Of a stretch of DNA of 64,000 bases, positions 37,701 through 45,711 are shown piece by piece. Numbering within the stretch: position 1 is the first letter of the stretch; every line of letters starts with the position of its first letter. The position numbers were made by a program, and so were the translations under genes. The notes beneath the pieces are model-generated. The model was not told where the DNA came from, searched no databases, and was given only the letters and a program-made list of their open reading frames with translations. Source of the stretch: Nitrospira sp. (GTDB lineage: Bacteria; Nitrospirota; Nitrospiria; Nitrospirales; Nitrospiraceae); assembly GCA_005116815.1 (NCBI GenBank), contig SWDR01000022.1, positions 149,791 to 213,790 of the forward strand, in the 5' to 3' direction.

Positions 37701-38084
37701 GAACCGTTGATTCTCTTAATCGACGACTCCTTGAGCATCCGGAAGTTCGTAGGCCGTATGTTGGAGTCTGCCGGGTATAAAGTCGATACCGCGGTGGATG
37801 GAGAAGAAGGTCTCCGTAAAGCATCGGCGCAAAACTACCGATTAATCCTTACCGATCTTGAGATGCCGAAGCTCAATGGCTATGAAGTGATCCAGGGATT
37901 ACGCAGCCGGGCGCAGACGCAGCAGACGCCGATTATCGTGATGACGACCAGAGCCGGAGATAAACACCGACAAATGGCTCTGAATATCGGCGCGAGCTCC
38001 TATATTCCCAAGCCGGTTGAAGAGCGGGCGTTGATTCAGGAAATTGAGCGATGGATCGGTAAAGAGGCCACCGTGCGTCAATAG
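34713..38084 (+). CDS. CheA/PilL-type hybrid histidine kinase with three Hpt domains, 1123 aa
   Basis: Domains in order: an atypical Hpt (AHKIRGASGLYGYEG, His50), two canonical Hpt domains (YRTAHTLKGSAYTIGF, His196; FRTAHTLKGSAYTVGF, His374), Pro/Ala linkers, and CheA dimerisation (RDRLERLLNLVGELVIGRG). The ATPase follows (HLVRNAVYHGIEP, EVEDDGAGLD, GRGVGMDVVK), then a CheW-like P5 and a C-terminal receiver (LILLIDDSLSIRK, Asp near 1048). This plan is that of Chp/Pil-type kinases that steer twitching motility or cell behaviour and not flagella. Confidence 0.95.
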   Translation: MSSELDRDGLVDIFVAEASEAMDILTKAFHPSDGTTPTPAQLQEQYVWAHKIRGASGLYGYEGLALLGALLESTLEEAPSIEAAHWPKALEALRGMVTSFESQLKVVAQGGAEDPSVSARWKDEVARLFQSLPALVASEATLLTPDYLVPTLDPEVLSYFAPEAEEYLQTIESLLHRLRHDSKDGEPIQTLYRTAHTLKGSAYTIGFKVVGDMAHPIEDCMIAVREGRVAMSSTLVGAIGRAVDVIRLLMCRDDENIVQLQHDVPQVTQALELIRSGEGIAVEAPAVAPIVPAAPVAAPVMDRPVESASPEGAISSAEHPLTDEYLLPLLDAEVLSYFAPEAQEYLESLEAQLLRLEKEQHNPEVINQLFRTAHTLKGSAYTVGFQSIGDLTHYVEDFMASVREGRVKILSGHTDVLLRSVDVVRLLMRRDSSSLDMLRQRFAIAMQGLKQLDQPMAAQAVESRPAVHSVASPVEQEAQDQQDAEPAKTVDGKAAEDREVIRVSRDRLERLLNLVGELVIGRGRLEQRLHMLENLSQQVLACKGRLVESVRSFEEKHTFTLPAASSSPASVPLQGVAGLSDFGSLEFDKYDDFNILARRISEVTADITESMTQLSGSIRRSHEDMSHLAQLTLGMRDEIARARMVPVGTPFTRFRRATREMARATGKEVALVTSGEHTEVDTGVVERLVDPLVHLVRNAVYHGIEPAAVRVSKGKPAAGTIYLHAAHRGNAVLIEVEDDGAGLDVEKIRAKAVERGLIRPEVARVLPESEVIKFIFMPGFSTADQIGDQAGRGVGMDVVKRVIESMNGHIDVESIRGVGTKFTLNLPLTLLIATALMVKAGSERYAIPLPSVREVTMLTASSHQRMGERSILHIGDEAIEVQPLQQLLTRNRVPVEVGRPVVIVRTAAGMIGLLVDELLGRQEIVIKPLGSFKSLDRSSFGGATIDPEGRVVLVLDPARLLAREAPVAAGTEVSLDASASAEALIPYVEAPEPKASEPLILLIDDSLSIRKFVGRMLESAGYKVDTAVDGEEGLRKASAQNYRLILTDLEMPKLNGYEVIQGLRSRAQTQQTPIIVMTTRAGDKHRQMALNIGASSYIPKPVEERALIQEIERWIGKEATVRQ

Positions 38085-38149
38085 GCTCTCTGCCGCCTGA
38101 TTTTTCGAATGGTTGTTGTAGCCGAACTGTTGTCAGAACTGGAACGATT

Positions 38150-38668
38150 ATGAGTTTACGCGGTCATCTTAAATCGGCGAATGTACTCGTAGAGACGGCC
38201 AGCTTCTTGGTCGTTCGTCTTGGGGGGAGTTATCTGGCATTGCCTGCAGATGGCGTTCATGGGGTGCTTACGCCCGAAGAGGCCGGCCTGGAGCAGGCGG
38301 TGATGGCGACAGGGACGCTCTACCAGCCGGTTGATCTTGCGCACTTGCTCTCGGTGGTGGCCGATCTGTCAGGCCTCGAAGTACGGACGGTGTTGTATTC
38401 GAATGGGCATTCACATGGCGCGATTCGCGTCGAGCAGGTGGTCGGCCTGACGGACGTCGAACGAAAGAATTGTCTTCCGTTGCCGCCGCAGTTTCGATGC
38501 GATGAACGACGGTGGTTCGGGGGGATGATGCTGTATGAGGACCTTCTGGTGTTGATCGTGAATCCAGCCTGGATGCTGGGAGAGTTGGCAGAGGTGGTCT
38601 CTGTTGGCGCGAGGGAGACCCCGCAGCTGGTCGCCGATAGTCCACTCACAGTTGGTGGATCATGCTGA
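38150..38668 (+). CDS. divergent CheW-like protein, 172 aa
   Basis: A CheW-type fold is suggested by FLVVRLGGSYLALPADGVHG, an LYQPVDLAHLLSV segment where CheW has PVIDL, and EQVVGLTDVE. Key CheW surface residues are not conserved, and the two loops are short. It may be an array adaptor with altered contacts, like the extra CheW copies in some Pil/Chp systems. The ATG at 38150 lacks a strong site. It overlaps the next gene by 7 bp. Confidence 0.75.
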   Translation: MSLRGHLKSANVLVETASFLVVRLGGSYLALPADGVHGVLTPEEAGLEQAVMATGTLYQPVDLAHLLSVVADLSGLEVRTVLYSNGHSHGAIRVEQVVGLTDVERKNCLPLPPQFRCDERRWFGGMMLYEDLLVLIVNPAWMLGELAEVVSVGARETPQLVADSPLTVGGSC

Positions 38669-39111
38669 GGGCGGCTCGAGGGCAGCAGCAGGCTCAGACG
38701 ACGAAACGGTCGTGGAATGTGGTGGTCTTCTCCATTGGTGGGATGAAGCTGGCCGCACGGACGGAAGATGTGGGGGGCGTGTCACCCTGGACTGGCAGTA
38801 TTCCTGTGCCGAGTCGGACACCGTTCGTGCAGGCGATGCAGAAACGGGACCATCAAGTGATGCCGGTGTATGAATTGGCAAACAGGCTGAGTCGCACCTT
38901 GCAGGGAGATCCATTGCTGTGCTTGGTCGCGCGGCACGTCGATGGACCAATGGCGATCTGTATTGATGCGGCGGTACCATCTCTCGAAACGGTAGATGCC
39001 GCAGCGATTCGACCCACTGTCAGCGGCGATCTTGAAACGTTCGGGTCAGTCACAATTGGTGGAGACGATGTGACGATCGTGGCCTTGCAACGATTGGGAC
39101 GGTTAGGATAG
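38662..39111 (+). CDS. divergent CheW-like protein, 149 aa
   Basis: A second distant CheW relative: VVVFSIGGMKLAARTEDVGG, IPVPSRTPFVQAM, and VMPVYELANRLSR in the place of CheW's PVIDLR region. The N-terminal ~15 residues are Arg/Gln-rich. It overlaps the preceding CheW-like gene, so the two are probably translated together. The call rests on layout and context; sequence identity to canonical CheW is low. Confidence 0.7.
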   Translation: MLRAARGQQQAQTTKRSWNVVVFSIGGMKLAARTEDVGGVSPWTGSIPVPSRTPFVQAMQKRDHQVMPVYELANRLSRTLQGDPLLCLVARHVDGPMAICIDAAVPSLETVDAAAIRPTVSGDLETFGSVTIGGDDVTIVALQRLGRLG

Positions 39112-39153
39112 GACCTCGTTCGAGGTTCAAGGTAATGGGGAAAGGAAGCTGAG

Positions 39154-40548
39154 ATGCCAAACGTGCTGGTTGCCGATGACAGTATTGCCGTTCGAAAAGT
39201 CGCGGAGCGGTTGCTGACGGAGGCTGGATTTGGAGTCACTCTTGCGGCAAATGGTGAAGAGGCGTTGGCCTATTTGGCCAGAGAGAAGCCTGACTTGGTC
39301 GTCTCAGACGTGATCATGCCGGATAAGAGCGGGTATGAAGTCTGCGCGTTTGTGCGCGCGCAGAGCGGATTGGCGAACACCCCGGTGCTCTTGATCTCCG
39401 GTATTGTCAACGAGGAGGTGACCAGGCAAGCTGAATCCTGTCATGCCGACGGAGTGTTGAAGAAACCGTTCCAGGGTACATCTCTCAAGGATCGCGTGCT
39501 TGAGTTATTGTCCAAGAGACAAGCGCCGGTTGCTCCTGCTCCGAAGCATGTTGAGCCGGTGCCAGAGACGGTTGAACCGATTCATACGGCGCGTATCAGC
39601 GATGAACAATTGGACACGTATCGGCAGACGGCTGCGCGATTGAAACCGCTTGAGGAAGAACTTCAGGTTGAACGAGACCGATCGGCACAACTCACTCAAC
39701 GAGTGGCGCAGCTTGAGGGGCAGTCTGGCAACATAAAGGAACTTGAGTCGATGTTGGCCCGAGAGCGAGAGCAGGCGGCTCAGTTGAAGAAAAAACTTGC
39801 AGAAGCCGAGCAGGCGACTGCCCGGGTGCAGGAACTCGAATCTGAATTGAAAAATGAACGCGAGCAGACGGCCGAGGTCAAGAAACAGGGAGTCGCGGTT
39901 GAGAGTCTGACGGCCCGTGTTCAGGAACTGGAAGAGGCGCTTCAGAAGGAACGTGAGGGTAGAGCGCAAGAAGCCTCGCGTCTCGCCGAGATGCAGAAGA
40001 GTGCGAGTCGTGTTCAGGAGATGGAGGCGACGTTGCATGCCGAGCGTCAGGCTGCCACGCAACTGGTCCAACAGATGACGGCGATGGAAAAGACCGTGGT
40101 CCGGTCTCAAGAGCTGGCGCAGCAATTGGCACAAGAACAGGAACGTACGAGCGACGTCACTCGCCAGGCAGCTGAGGCTGAACGACAGTCAGCCGCGCAA
40201 CTCGCGCAGACGCAAGAGCATGTGCAGGAGCTGTCTCGGCGTGTGGCTGAGCACGAACAGGTTGTGGCACGGATGAGTATCTTGGAACAAACATTGGCTG
40301 CCGAACAGGAAAAAAATCACGACCTGGCTGCGCGCCTTTCCGAGTCCCAGCGTACATCGGAACGAGTCCAAGAGTTTGAATCGTTGCTTCAGACCGAGCG
40401 TGAGCGGAATAGCCTTCTGGCTAAGCGTGCATCCGATACGGAACAGGCAGCTGAGCAGGCAACCAAACGGTTTGAAGAAATGGCGACCAAGCTTGGCGAG
40501 ATCGCAGGCTTGGCCTCTCAGCTGGGGAGTGGAAAACGGCGGTCCTGA
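39154..40548 (+). CDS. receiver-domain protein with long coiled coil, 464 aa
   Basis: Residues 1-122 are a CheY-like receiver: VLVADDSIAVRK, LVVSDVIMPDKSGYEV with the phospho-Asp near residue 52, and GVLKKPFQ. Residues ~150-455 form a continuous heptad-rich coiled coil full of Glu, Gln and Ala, with repeated A.RVQELE.EL..E..Q-type units. No DNA-binding or catalytic output domain is present. It may act as a scaffold or localisation factor that changes state on phosphorylation by the array's CheA. Confidence 0.88.
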   Translation: MPNVLVADDSIAVRKVAERLLTEAGFGVTLAANGEEALAYLAREKPDLVVSDVIMPDKSGYEVCAFVRAQSGLANTPVLLISGIVNEEVTRQAESCHADGVLKKPFQGTSLKDRVLELLSKRQAPVAPAPKHVEPVPETVEPIHTARISDEQLDTYRQTAARLKPLEEELQVERDRSAQLTQRVAQLEGQSGNIKELESMLAREREQAAQLKKKLAEAEQATARVQELESELKNEREQTAEVKKQGVAVESLTARVQELEEALQKEREGRAQEASRLAEMQKSASRVQEMEATLHAERQAATQLVQQMTAMEKTVVRSQELAQQLAQEQERTSDVTRQAAEAERQSAAQLAQTQEHVQELSRRVAEHEQVVARMSILEQTLAAEQEKNHDLAARLSESQRTSERVQEFESLLQTERERNSLLAKRASDTEQAAEQATKRFEEMATKLGEIAGLASQLGSGKRRS

Positions 40549-40602
40549 ACCGATAGACCCCCCCTCCCGTAAGAACTGTGACAGTCGTGAAGGACTGAGG
40601 TT

Positions 40603-41550
40603 ATGGCTGCTGAGACGACAGATGATTTTCAGAAAGAGCTAATCGATCTCTTTGTTCAGGAGGCACAAGAATGGCTCCAGAACATCCATGTCGCCCTTGA
40701 CGAGTTGCAACAGGGCCCAGCGCCGGAACGGCATGCCAAGCTCATTGGGATCATTTCGGCTGGAGTGACGAACCTCGGAGGATCCGCGGCCACCATCAAT
40801 CTCCCGGATGTCGAGCAGGCCAGTTTCAAGGCGATTCCCTTCATCGAAGCCCTCCAGGATCCGACCAAATCGCTTTCCGTTCAGGACTTTCTCTCCCTGT
40901 GTAAGCAGTTAGGACAGATTCATACGGCCTTGACCCAGGCTACGGGCATTTCCTTTGAGGATGACGGGAGTGGCGCCGCCGCTGAGGCAGCCTACTCGAG
41001 TCTCTCATCTTCCGAGTTTCTGCAGGCCTTACAGGCGCTGGAGGAGAGCCAGCCGCAGGTGGCCATGTCCGGGCGGAACGTGATCCGGTCCATGATCGAG
41101 CAGATAGAAGGGCAGATTCAGGCCGGCGTTGGGCAAGTGGATGCCACGGTGATCCAGGGCTATCTGACGCGCGTGTCTGAAGCGGAAGAGTCGTTTGTGG
41201 AAGCCATCGGCCAGCAGATGCCTGCGATTTCTGAGAAGCTGAATGTTCTTGGGCTGGACGGGGACGAACCGGCCTCACGCATGGCAGCCCTCGACGTCTC
41301 ACTCCAAGACGTGGCACGGCTTCGGATCGAAGCGCAACAGGTGAACGCGGGGGCGGCTATGTTGTTTTTTACAGGGCTGCACAGTTTGCTGACGGTGGTG
41401 GCGCAGCGTCGAGTGTGTCTGGCTGCCGCACGGGTGGAAACTGTGAAGTCACGGCTTCACAGCATGGGTACAGCGATCCGCGAGTGGGCGGAGCATGGGC
41501 GTGCTCAGCGTGCCGCAATCCATCAGTTGCTTCCCTCCAGCCAGTCGTGA
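40603..41550 (+). CDS. Hpt-like protein lacking the phospho-histidine, 315 aa
   Basis: The N-terminal four-helix region aligns with Hpt domains: FQKELIDLFVQEAQEWLQNI, then LIGIISAGVTNLGGSAATIN. In working Hpt domains the middle reads (A)HTLKGSA; here the His position is not a His. A similar His-less domain is in the gene at 42473. Residues ~140-300 form a second helical domain also shared with that protein (LEESQPQVAMSGRNVI and ...VVAQRR). So this may be a structural or dominant-negative partner in the phosphorelay. Start ATG 40603. Confidence 0.7.
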   Translation: MAAETTDDFQKELIDLFVQEAQEWLQNIHVALDELQQGPAPERHAKLIGIISAGVTNLGGSAATINLPDVEQASFKAIPFIEALQDPTKSLSVQDFLSLCKQLGQIHTALTQATGISFEDDGSGAAAEAAYSSLSSSEFLQALQALEESQPQVAMSGRNVIRSMIEQIEGQIQAGVGQVDATVIQGYLTRVSEAEESFVEAIGQQMPAISEKLNVLGLDGDEPASRMAALDVSLQDVARLRIEAQQVNAGAAMLFFTGLHSLLTVVAQRRVCLAAARVETVKSRLHSMGTAIREWAEHGRAQRAAIHQLLPSSQS

Positions 41551-41628
41551 GCCTATGCCTGATCCCCGCACAGAGGTTCGTCGAAATGTCCGCGGGAGTC
41601 GCAATCGACGAGCGAGAATGATGACCCT

Positions 41629-42435
41629 ATGACGACAGACGTGGACTATACGAAGTATTGGGGACTCCAAACCCTCCCGTTCGACAATGTGCCGGATCCG
41701 CGATTCTATGTGCCCTGCACCCAGCATGACACGGCCTATCAGTGGTTGAGTTACGGGATTCAGACCCGCAAGGGCATGCTCCTGCTCACCGGCGACATCG
41801 GGTGCGGAAAAACGCTGCTTAGCCGCCGACTGATCGGCGGGCTGTCGCCTGCACAGTATGATATTGCGCTTGTTGCTAATCCCGCACTGTCTCCATCAGA
41901 ATTATTGGATGAGGTGTTGTCTCAGTTCGGACTCGATCCCGTGCGATCAAAAGCGAGACGATTGCAGCAGCTCAATGAACGATTGCAGCTGAATGCACAA
42001 CGCGGGATCAGTTCGGTCTTGATTGTGGATGAGGCGCAAGCGATTGAACGCGTCAAAGGATTTGAGGAGCTGCGATTATTGACAAATTTCCAACTCAATG
42101 ACCGATACTTGTTGACCGTGGTGTTGATCGGTCAGCCAGAATTGCGCCATCGTGTGGCGAACATTCCACAACTCAACCAGCGCATTGCCGTTCGCGCCCA
42201 CCTGGGCCCCTTCACGGCAGAGGAGACGACGTCATATATGAAGGCCAGAATGGGCATCGCGACTCATCGAACAGATGTCTTTACGAAAGAGGCCGTGGCA
42301 GCCATTTACGAACAGACTCAGGGGATTGGGAGGCTGATCAATGCGCTCTGTGATCAATGCCTCTTTGCCGGCTCCCTCGAAAACATGGTAGAGATCGATG
42401 ACCGGCTTGTTCAGCGGGTCGGGCAATGCCGATGA
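41629..42435 (+). CDS. ExeA/GspA-like AAA ATPase, 268 aa
   Basis: N-terminal YWGLQTLPFDNVPDPRFYV is the usual lead-in of ExeA-type ATPases. Walker A is GDIGCGKTLL, Walker B is VLIVDEAQ, and sensor and arginine regions follow (IGQPELRHR). ExeA-type proteins help build secretion or pilus machines across the envelope by moving or loading assembly factors. The protein lacks the peptidoglycan-binding C-terminus of ExeA. It sits inside the chemosensory operon, so a role in placing or assembling the array is possible but unproven. Confidence 0.88.
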   Translation: MTTDVDYTKYWGLQTLPFDNVPDPRFYVPCTQHDTAYQWLSYGIQTRKGMLLLTGDIGCGKTLLSRRLIGGLSPAQYDIALVANPALSPSELLDEVLSQFGLDPVRSKARRLQQLNERLQLNAQRGISSVLIVDEAQAIERVKGFEELRLLTNFQLNDRYLLTVVLIGQPELRHRVANIPQLNQRIAVRAHLGPFTAEETTSYMKARMGIATHRTDVFTKEAVAAIYEQTQGIGRLINALCDQCLFAGSLENMVEIDDRLVQRVGQCR

Positions 42436-42472
42436 TGTATCGTCGAATGCTCAAAGAGAACGGCTGAAGGCC

Positions 42473-44563
42473 ATGAACGAATACAACGTACCCGATTGGT
42501 ATCGGATTGCACTGGATCACCTGACGGGCGTGGCTCTGGCCGTCCAGCGGCAGGATGCACTCGACTTGGAGTCAATCTCCACCCTGGCAACGGGTATTGG
42601 GGAGGCACTCAGGAGAAGTGACCAATTACTCGTGCAGGCGATGAGCGGGCCAGCTGGTCCCCCGCTGATTACCAATCTTGTGAATGTCGGGATTGTTGCG
42701 ACGAAGGTCGGGGCCGGGCTGGGATATCACGGGAAAGAGTTAGAGCGGTTGACGTTCGCAGGGCTCCTGCACGACATCGGTCTGTTTGCCGTACCGCAGT
42801 CGGTCATCAGTAAATCCAGCCGGTTGACCCATGATGAACGGATGCTGATCGAACAGCATCCGGATCTCGGCTCTGAGGCGATTCGAAAGGCTGGACCACA
42901 ATATGAGTGGCTGGCGCAAGTGGTGCGTCAAGCCCATGAGCGGTGGAACGGGCAGGGATACCCCAACAAACTGAAGGGGCGGCAGATCAGCGAGTTTGCC
43001 CAAATCATCGGGGTCGTAGATGTGTTCGATGCCTTGGTGAGCCCACGGGGCTATCGCCGGCGATATTTTCCGCATGAAGCGGTGCGAGAATTGATGGTGG
43101 CGGAACGGACGGCATTCCCGCGCGAGGTGGTGAAAGCGTTGGTCGAACAACTGTCGGCCTATCCGCTCGGCACCTCGGTGCGGTTGACCACCGGAGAGGT
43201 GGGGACCGTGAAGCGCGTCAATGCGAACTATCCGCTACGTCCGATCGTATGGATTGAGGGTGATCCAATTCGCGGCCAGGAACCACGGCAACTTGATTTG
43301 AGCTTGACCCCGCTCGTGTCCATCGTGCAAACGCTTGAACCGCCTGACGTCGCGCGGTTGTCCTTTCCGGCAATTGAAAAAAGTCCAATGCCGTCTGCGG
43401 TTGTTCCCGCAGCATCCGATCAGTTCACCTCGTTATTGGAAGGGTTGGATGCGCTGGCCAGTGCGATTCAAGGCGCCGTCGAGTCCAAGACTCCTGTACG
43501 AGAACAGGAGTCGACGTCGTTGTCGGGTGAGCGAAGATGGCTTGTTCGTTCTTCTGCGCAGGATCTGACGGATCCAAGCTTTGAGAAAGAAGTGATCGGG
43601 CTCTTTGCCCTCGAAGCGCATGAATGGCTGGCTCAAATTCAGGCGGCCTTGAGACAACTGGGTGAAGGGACTCACGAATCGGTGCGCCCGAAGCTCTACG
43701 GTATTCTCTTGCACGGTATTACCAATCTTGCCAAGTCCGCGGCCACGGTACAATTCCATGCGATTGCGCAGATGGCCTCGAACCTGCTCCCCATTCTCCA
43801 TGATGTGGGACGTCAGGAACCGCGTGCGATGACGGCAGCGCTTCAGTCGCTTCAGGATGGATTGGATCGGATCAATGTGGCGGTGCGTCGATTAGCAGGA
43901 ACTCAAGAGGACGATCCTGCGGCTGAGCAGGATGGCGTTTCTGTTGGAGCGGTGGAAGAAACGCTGGAGATATCTCCTGCTATGGCCATGGATGATTCTG
44001 CGCTTCTTCCGCAGCAGTCCACTGTCGCTGCCGGGGGTTCCAGCCCGCCGCTTCTTCATGCACTACGGGATCTGCAACAGGCTCGTGCTCGGTCGATGCA
44101 GCCGGCGCGTGATGTGCTGGAGGCCGTCATCAACCGAGCCGAGCGGGAAGCCGATGATCTCGACGTGACTGCCGTTGGACAGATTTTGACAGAGCTCGAT
44201 AGCCTCGACGATGAGTTTCTTCAAGAAGTTCGTCGCCAGGTTCCGGTCATGAGTCGTGCGCTTGAAGAACTGCGCGCACAAGGACAGATGGATTTTGTGA
44301 CGGCGTCTCAGCTCGATCCGATCGTCCAGCAGGTCGAGGTGCTCTACGACATGGCCAGCCATGTGCAAGCGACGATGATCACGATGTTTTTGCAAGGTCT
44401 GCGCTCTTTTCTCATGGTAGCTGCCTATCGGAAGACTTCGACGTTGTCGCAACGACTGGAAACCGTCCAGGGCCGGATTCAATCGTTGATTCCCATGGCG
44501 GAGCAATGGGTCAATATCGGGCGTGCCGAGCGATTGGCCATCGGTAACATTTTGCCAGTCTAG
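42473..44563 (+). CDS. degenerate HD-GYP protein with His-less Hpt-like domain, 696 aa
   Basis: The N-terminal half is an HD-GYP fold: LLHDIGLFAVP, QHPDLGS, QAHERWNGQGYPNKLKG and IIGVVDVFDAL. Compared with active c-di-GMP phosphodiesterases the first metal His is Asn (ITNLVNVG), HDxGK has lost Lys, and the HH pair is AH, so activity is doubtful. The C-terminal half resembles the 315-aa protein upstream: LYGILLHGITNLAKSAATV is an Hpt helix without its His at the usual place. GAAGG before the ATG at 42473 chooses this start over 42398. Confidence 0.8.
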   Translation: MNEYNVPDWYRIALDHLTGVALAVQRQDALDLESISTLATGIGEALRRSDQLLVQAMSGPAGPPLITNLVNVGIVATKVGAGLGYHGKELERLTFAGLLHDIGLFAVPQSVISKSSRLTHDERMLIEQHPDLGSEAIRKAGPQYEWLAQVVRQAHERWNGQGYPNKLKGRQISEFAQIIGVVDVFDALVSPRGYRRRYFPHEAVRELMVAERTAFPREVVKALVEQLSAYPLGTSVRLTTGEVGTVKRVNANYPLRPIVWIEGDPIRGQEPRQLDLSLTPLVSIVQTLEPPDVARLSFPAIEKSPMPSAVVPAASDQFTSLLEGLDALASAIQGAVESKTPVREQESTSLSGERRWLVRSSAQDLTDPSFEKEVIGLFALEAHEWLAQIQAALRQLGEGTHESVRPKLYGILLHGITNLAKSAATVQFHAIAQMASNLLPILHDVGRQEPRAMTAALQSLQDGLDRINVAVRRLAGTQEDDPAAEQDGVSVGAVEETLEISPAMAMDDSALLPQQSTVAAGGSSPPLLHALRDLQQARARSMQPARDVLEAVINRAEREADDLDVTAVGQILTELDSLDDEFLQEVRRQVPVMSRALEELRAQGQMDFVTASQLDPIVQQVEVLYDMASHVQATMITMFLQGLRSFLMVAAYRKTSTLSQRLETVQGRIQSLIPMAEQWVNIGRAERLAIGNILPV

Positions 44564-45171
44564 TGTCGTCCTGCCGACTTGCACAGTTCTGTACGATTGT
44601 GACGAGAGAATCTTTCTGATCGTATAGAAATGGTGCCTCTCTCCTCTGTTCATTTCTGCAACGTCGCCGCATCTCTATGGAATTACATGGATTGTATTGC
44701 CTACCGATTGGGCAATCAGTGTGGTGCGCTGTTCCAACATCGTATTAGCTGCTCATCCACATGGTTATCCACAAGCCGTGCACATGTTTTGTGGACACCG
44801 AGCCTATCGATACCTACAGCTTCATTCTCTTTAGCCTTTTCCAGTGCGGAATTTCATGAGGTTGATAGTGAAAGACTGCTGGGAGAAGGCCGCTTTGCTG
44901 TCGACATCTGCCGTCATCCCCTGGAGTCAGTCGATGGCTATCTAGCTTCTCACAATCAGCTGTCCCGTCTGCGGTTGCTCAGGTGCTATCCACAATCCAT
45001 CAGCTAGCCGCGAAGATTGGACGCCCAGCTAATCAGCCCGGCAGAAAAGATCGTTCTCTTCTTTCCTTGCATGCGACAAACAACGGAAGGATGGTATGAT
45101 GCCGCCGATTTACGGTCTTTCTTCGTCGAGGACGAGAAGCCTGTCAGCGTAATGAGGTGGGGGAACGGCTA
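44564..45171. other. 608-bp intergenic region with DnaA-box-like sites (44753-44994)
   Basis: No credible gene; an open frame at 44630-45007 has a Ser/Cys-heavy composition unlike its neighbours. TTATCCACA (perfect, 44765-44773) is flanked by TCATCCACA (44753-44761), TGTGGACAC (44790-44798) and CTATCCACA (44986-44994), each one or two bases off the DnaA box. An imperfect TACGAT...ATCGTA dyad lies near 44590-44625. No promoter pair for the next gene is convincing. Confidence 0.4.
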
Positions 45172-45693
45172 ATGCCAAAACTTGTGACTGTCTTGCGACC
45201 CGAGAAAATTCAAGAGCAAGCTCGTATTTATGTGCGGTCGTATATCCTCATGCCGTCCGGGGTGGTTGGGCTGGTCTGTATGATTGGAGGGCTTGGATCG
45301 CTTGGCTATCAACTGCTGGCGAACCATACCTATACCTCGCTAACGTTTCTCGCCAGCTCAGGGCTGCTGCTGATCGGCGCATTGTTCGGGTGGGGGCAGA
45401 CTCGGTATCACCGTTATCTGTTGGCCGCCTTTCCGGAGGTGTATGCGGCGCGGATGCGAACGGCGGTGGTGCAAGGCAGCAAGAAGGCCAAGGCTGCGCC
45501 GGAGATGCCGGAAATCACCCATGCAGGACGAGGCTTCGTTCCGATACTGACCGTCGCCGCGGTGGCACTGATCTTCAGCGCATCGGCCGCAGCCATGCTG
45601 CAGGGGGACCTTGACCCCTTCCCGGCTGTGTTGATTCCCTGGGCGGGATTCTACTGGGCCAAGCTGTTTGGGTGGCGTGGAATTATCGGGTAG
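45172..45693 (+). CDS. hypothetical membrane protein, 173 aa
   Basis: Two N-terminal membrane segments (SGVVGLVCMIGGLGSLGY and TFLASSGLLLIGALFG) and two C-terminal ones (FVPILTVAAVALIFSAS and PAVLIPWAGFYWAKLFG), with a basic cytoplasmic loop (KKAKAAPEMPE) between. The family is not recognised. GAGGTGGGGGAA before the ATG at 45172 favours this start over 45157. It converges with lpxD, with only 18 bp between the stops. Confidence 0.75.
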   Translation: MPKLVTVLRPEKIQEQARIYVRSYILMPSGVVGLVCMIGGLGSLGYQLLANHTYTSLTFLASSGLLLIGALFGWGQTRYHRYLLAAFPEVYAARMRTAVVQGSKKAKAAPEMPEITHAGRGFVPILTVAAVALIFSASAAAMLQGDLDPFPAVLIPWAGFYWAKLFGWRGIIG

Positions 45694-45711
45694 GGGGAGA
45701 CGATCGGTTCG

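Noticed and set aside
39505-40134. 209-codon open frame antisense to the coiled-coil protein
   Set aside because: Leu/Arg-rich shadow produced by the repetitive coiled-coil coding sequence on the other strand.
44753-44994. Chromosomal replication origin
   Set aside because: Only one perfect DnaA box, no AT-rich unwinding stretch that stands out, and none of dnaA, dnaN, recF, rnpA or rpmH nearby.
44630-45007. 125-codon open frame in the gap after the HD-GYP gene
   Set aside because: Ser/Cys/Leu-rich composition, no ribosome-binding site and no recognisable pattern. The region carries DnaA-box-like sites instead.
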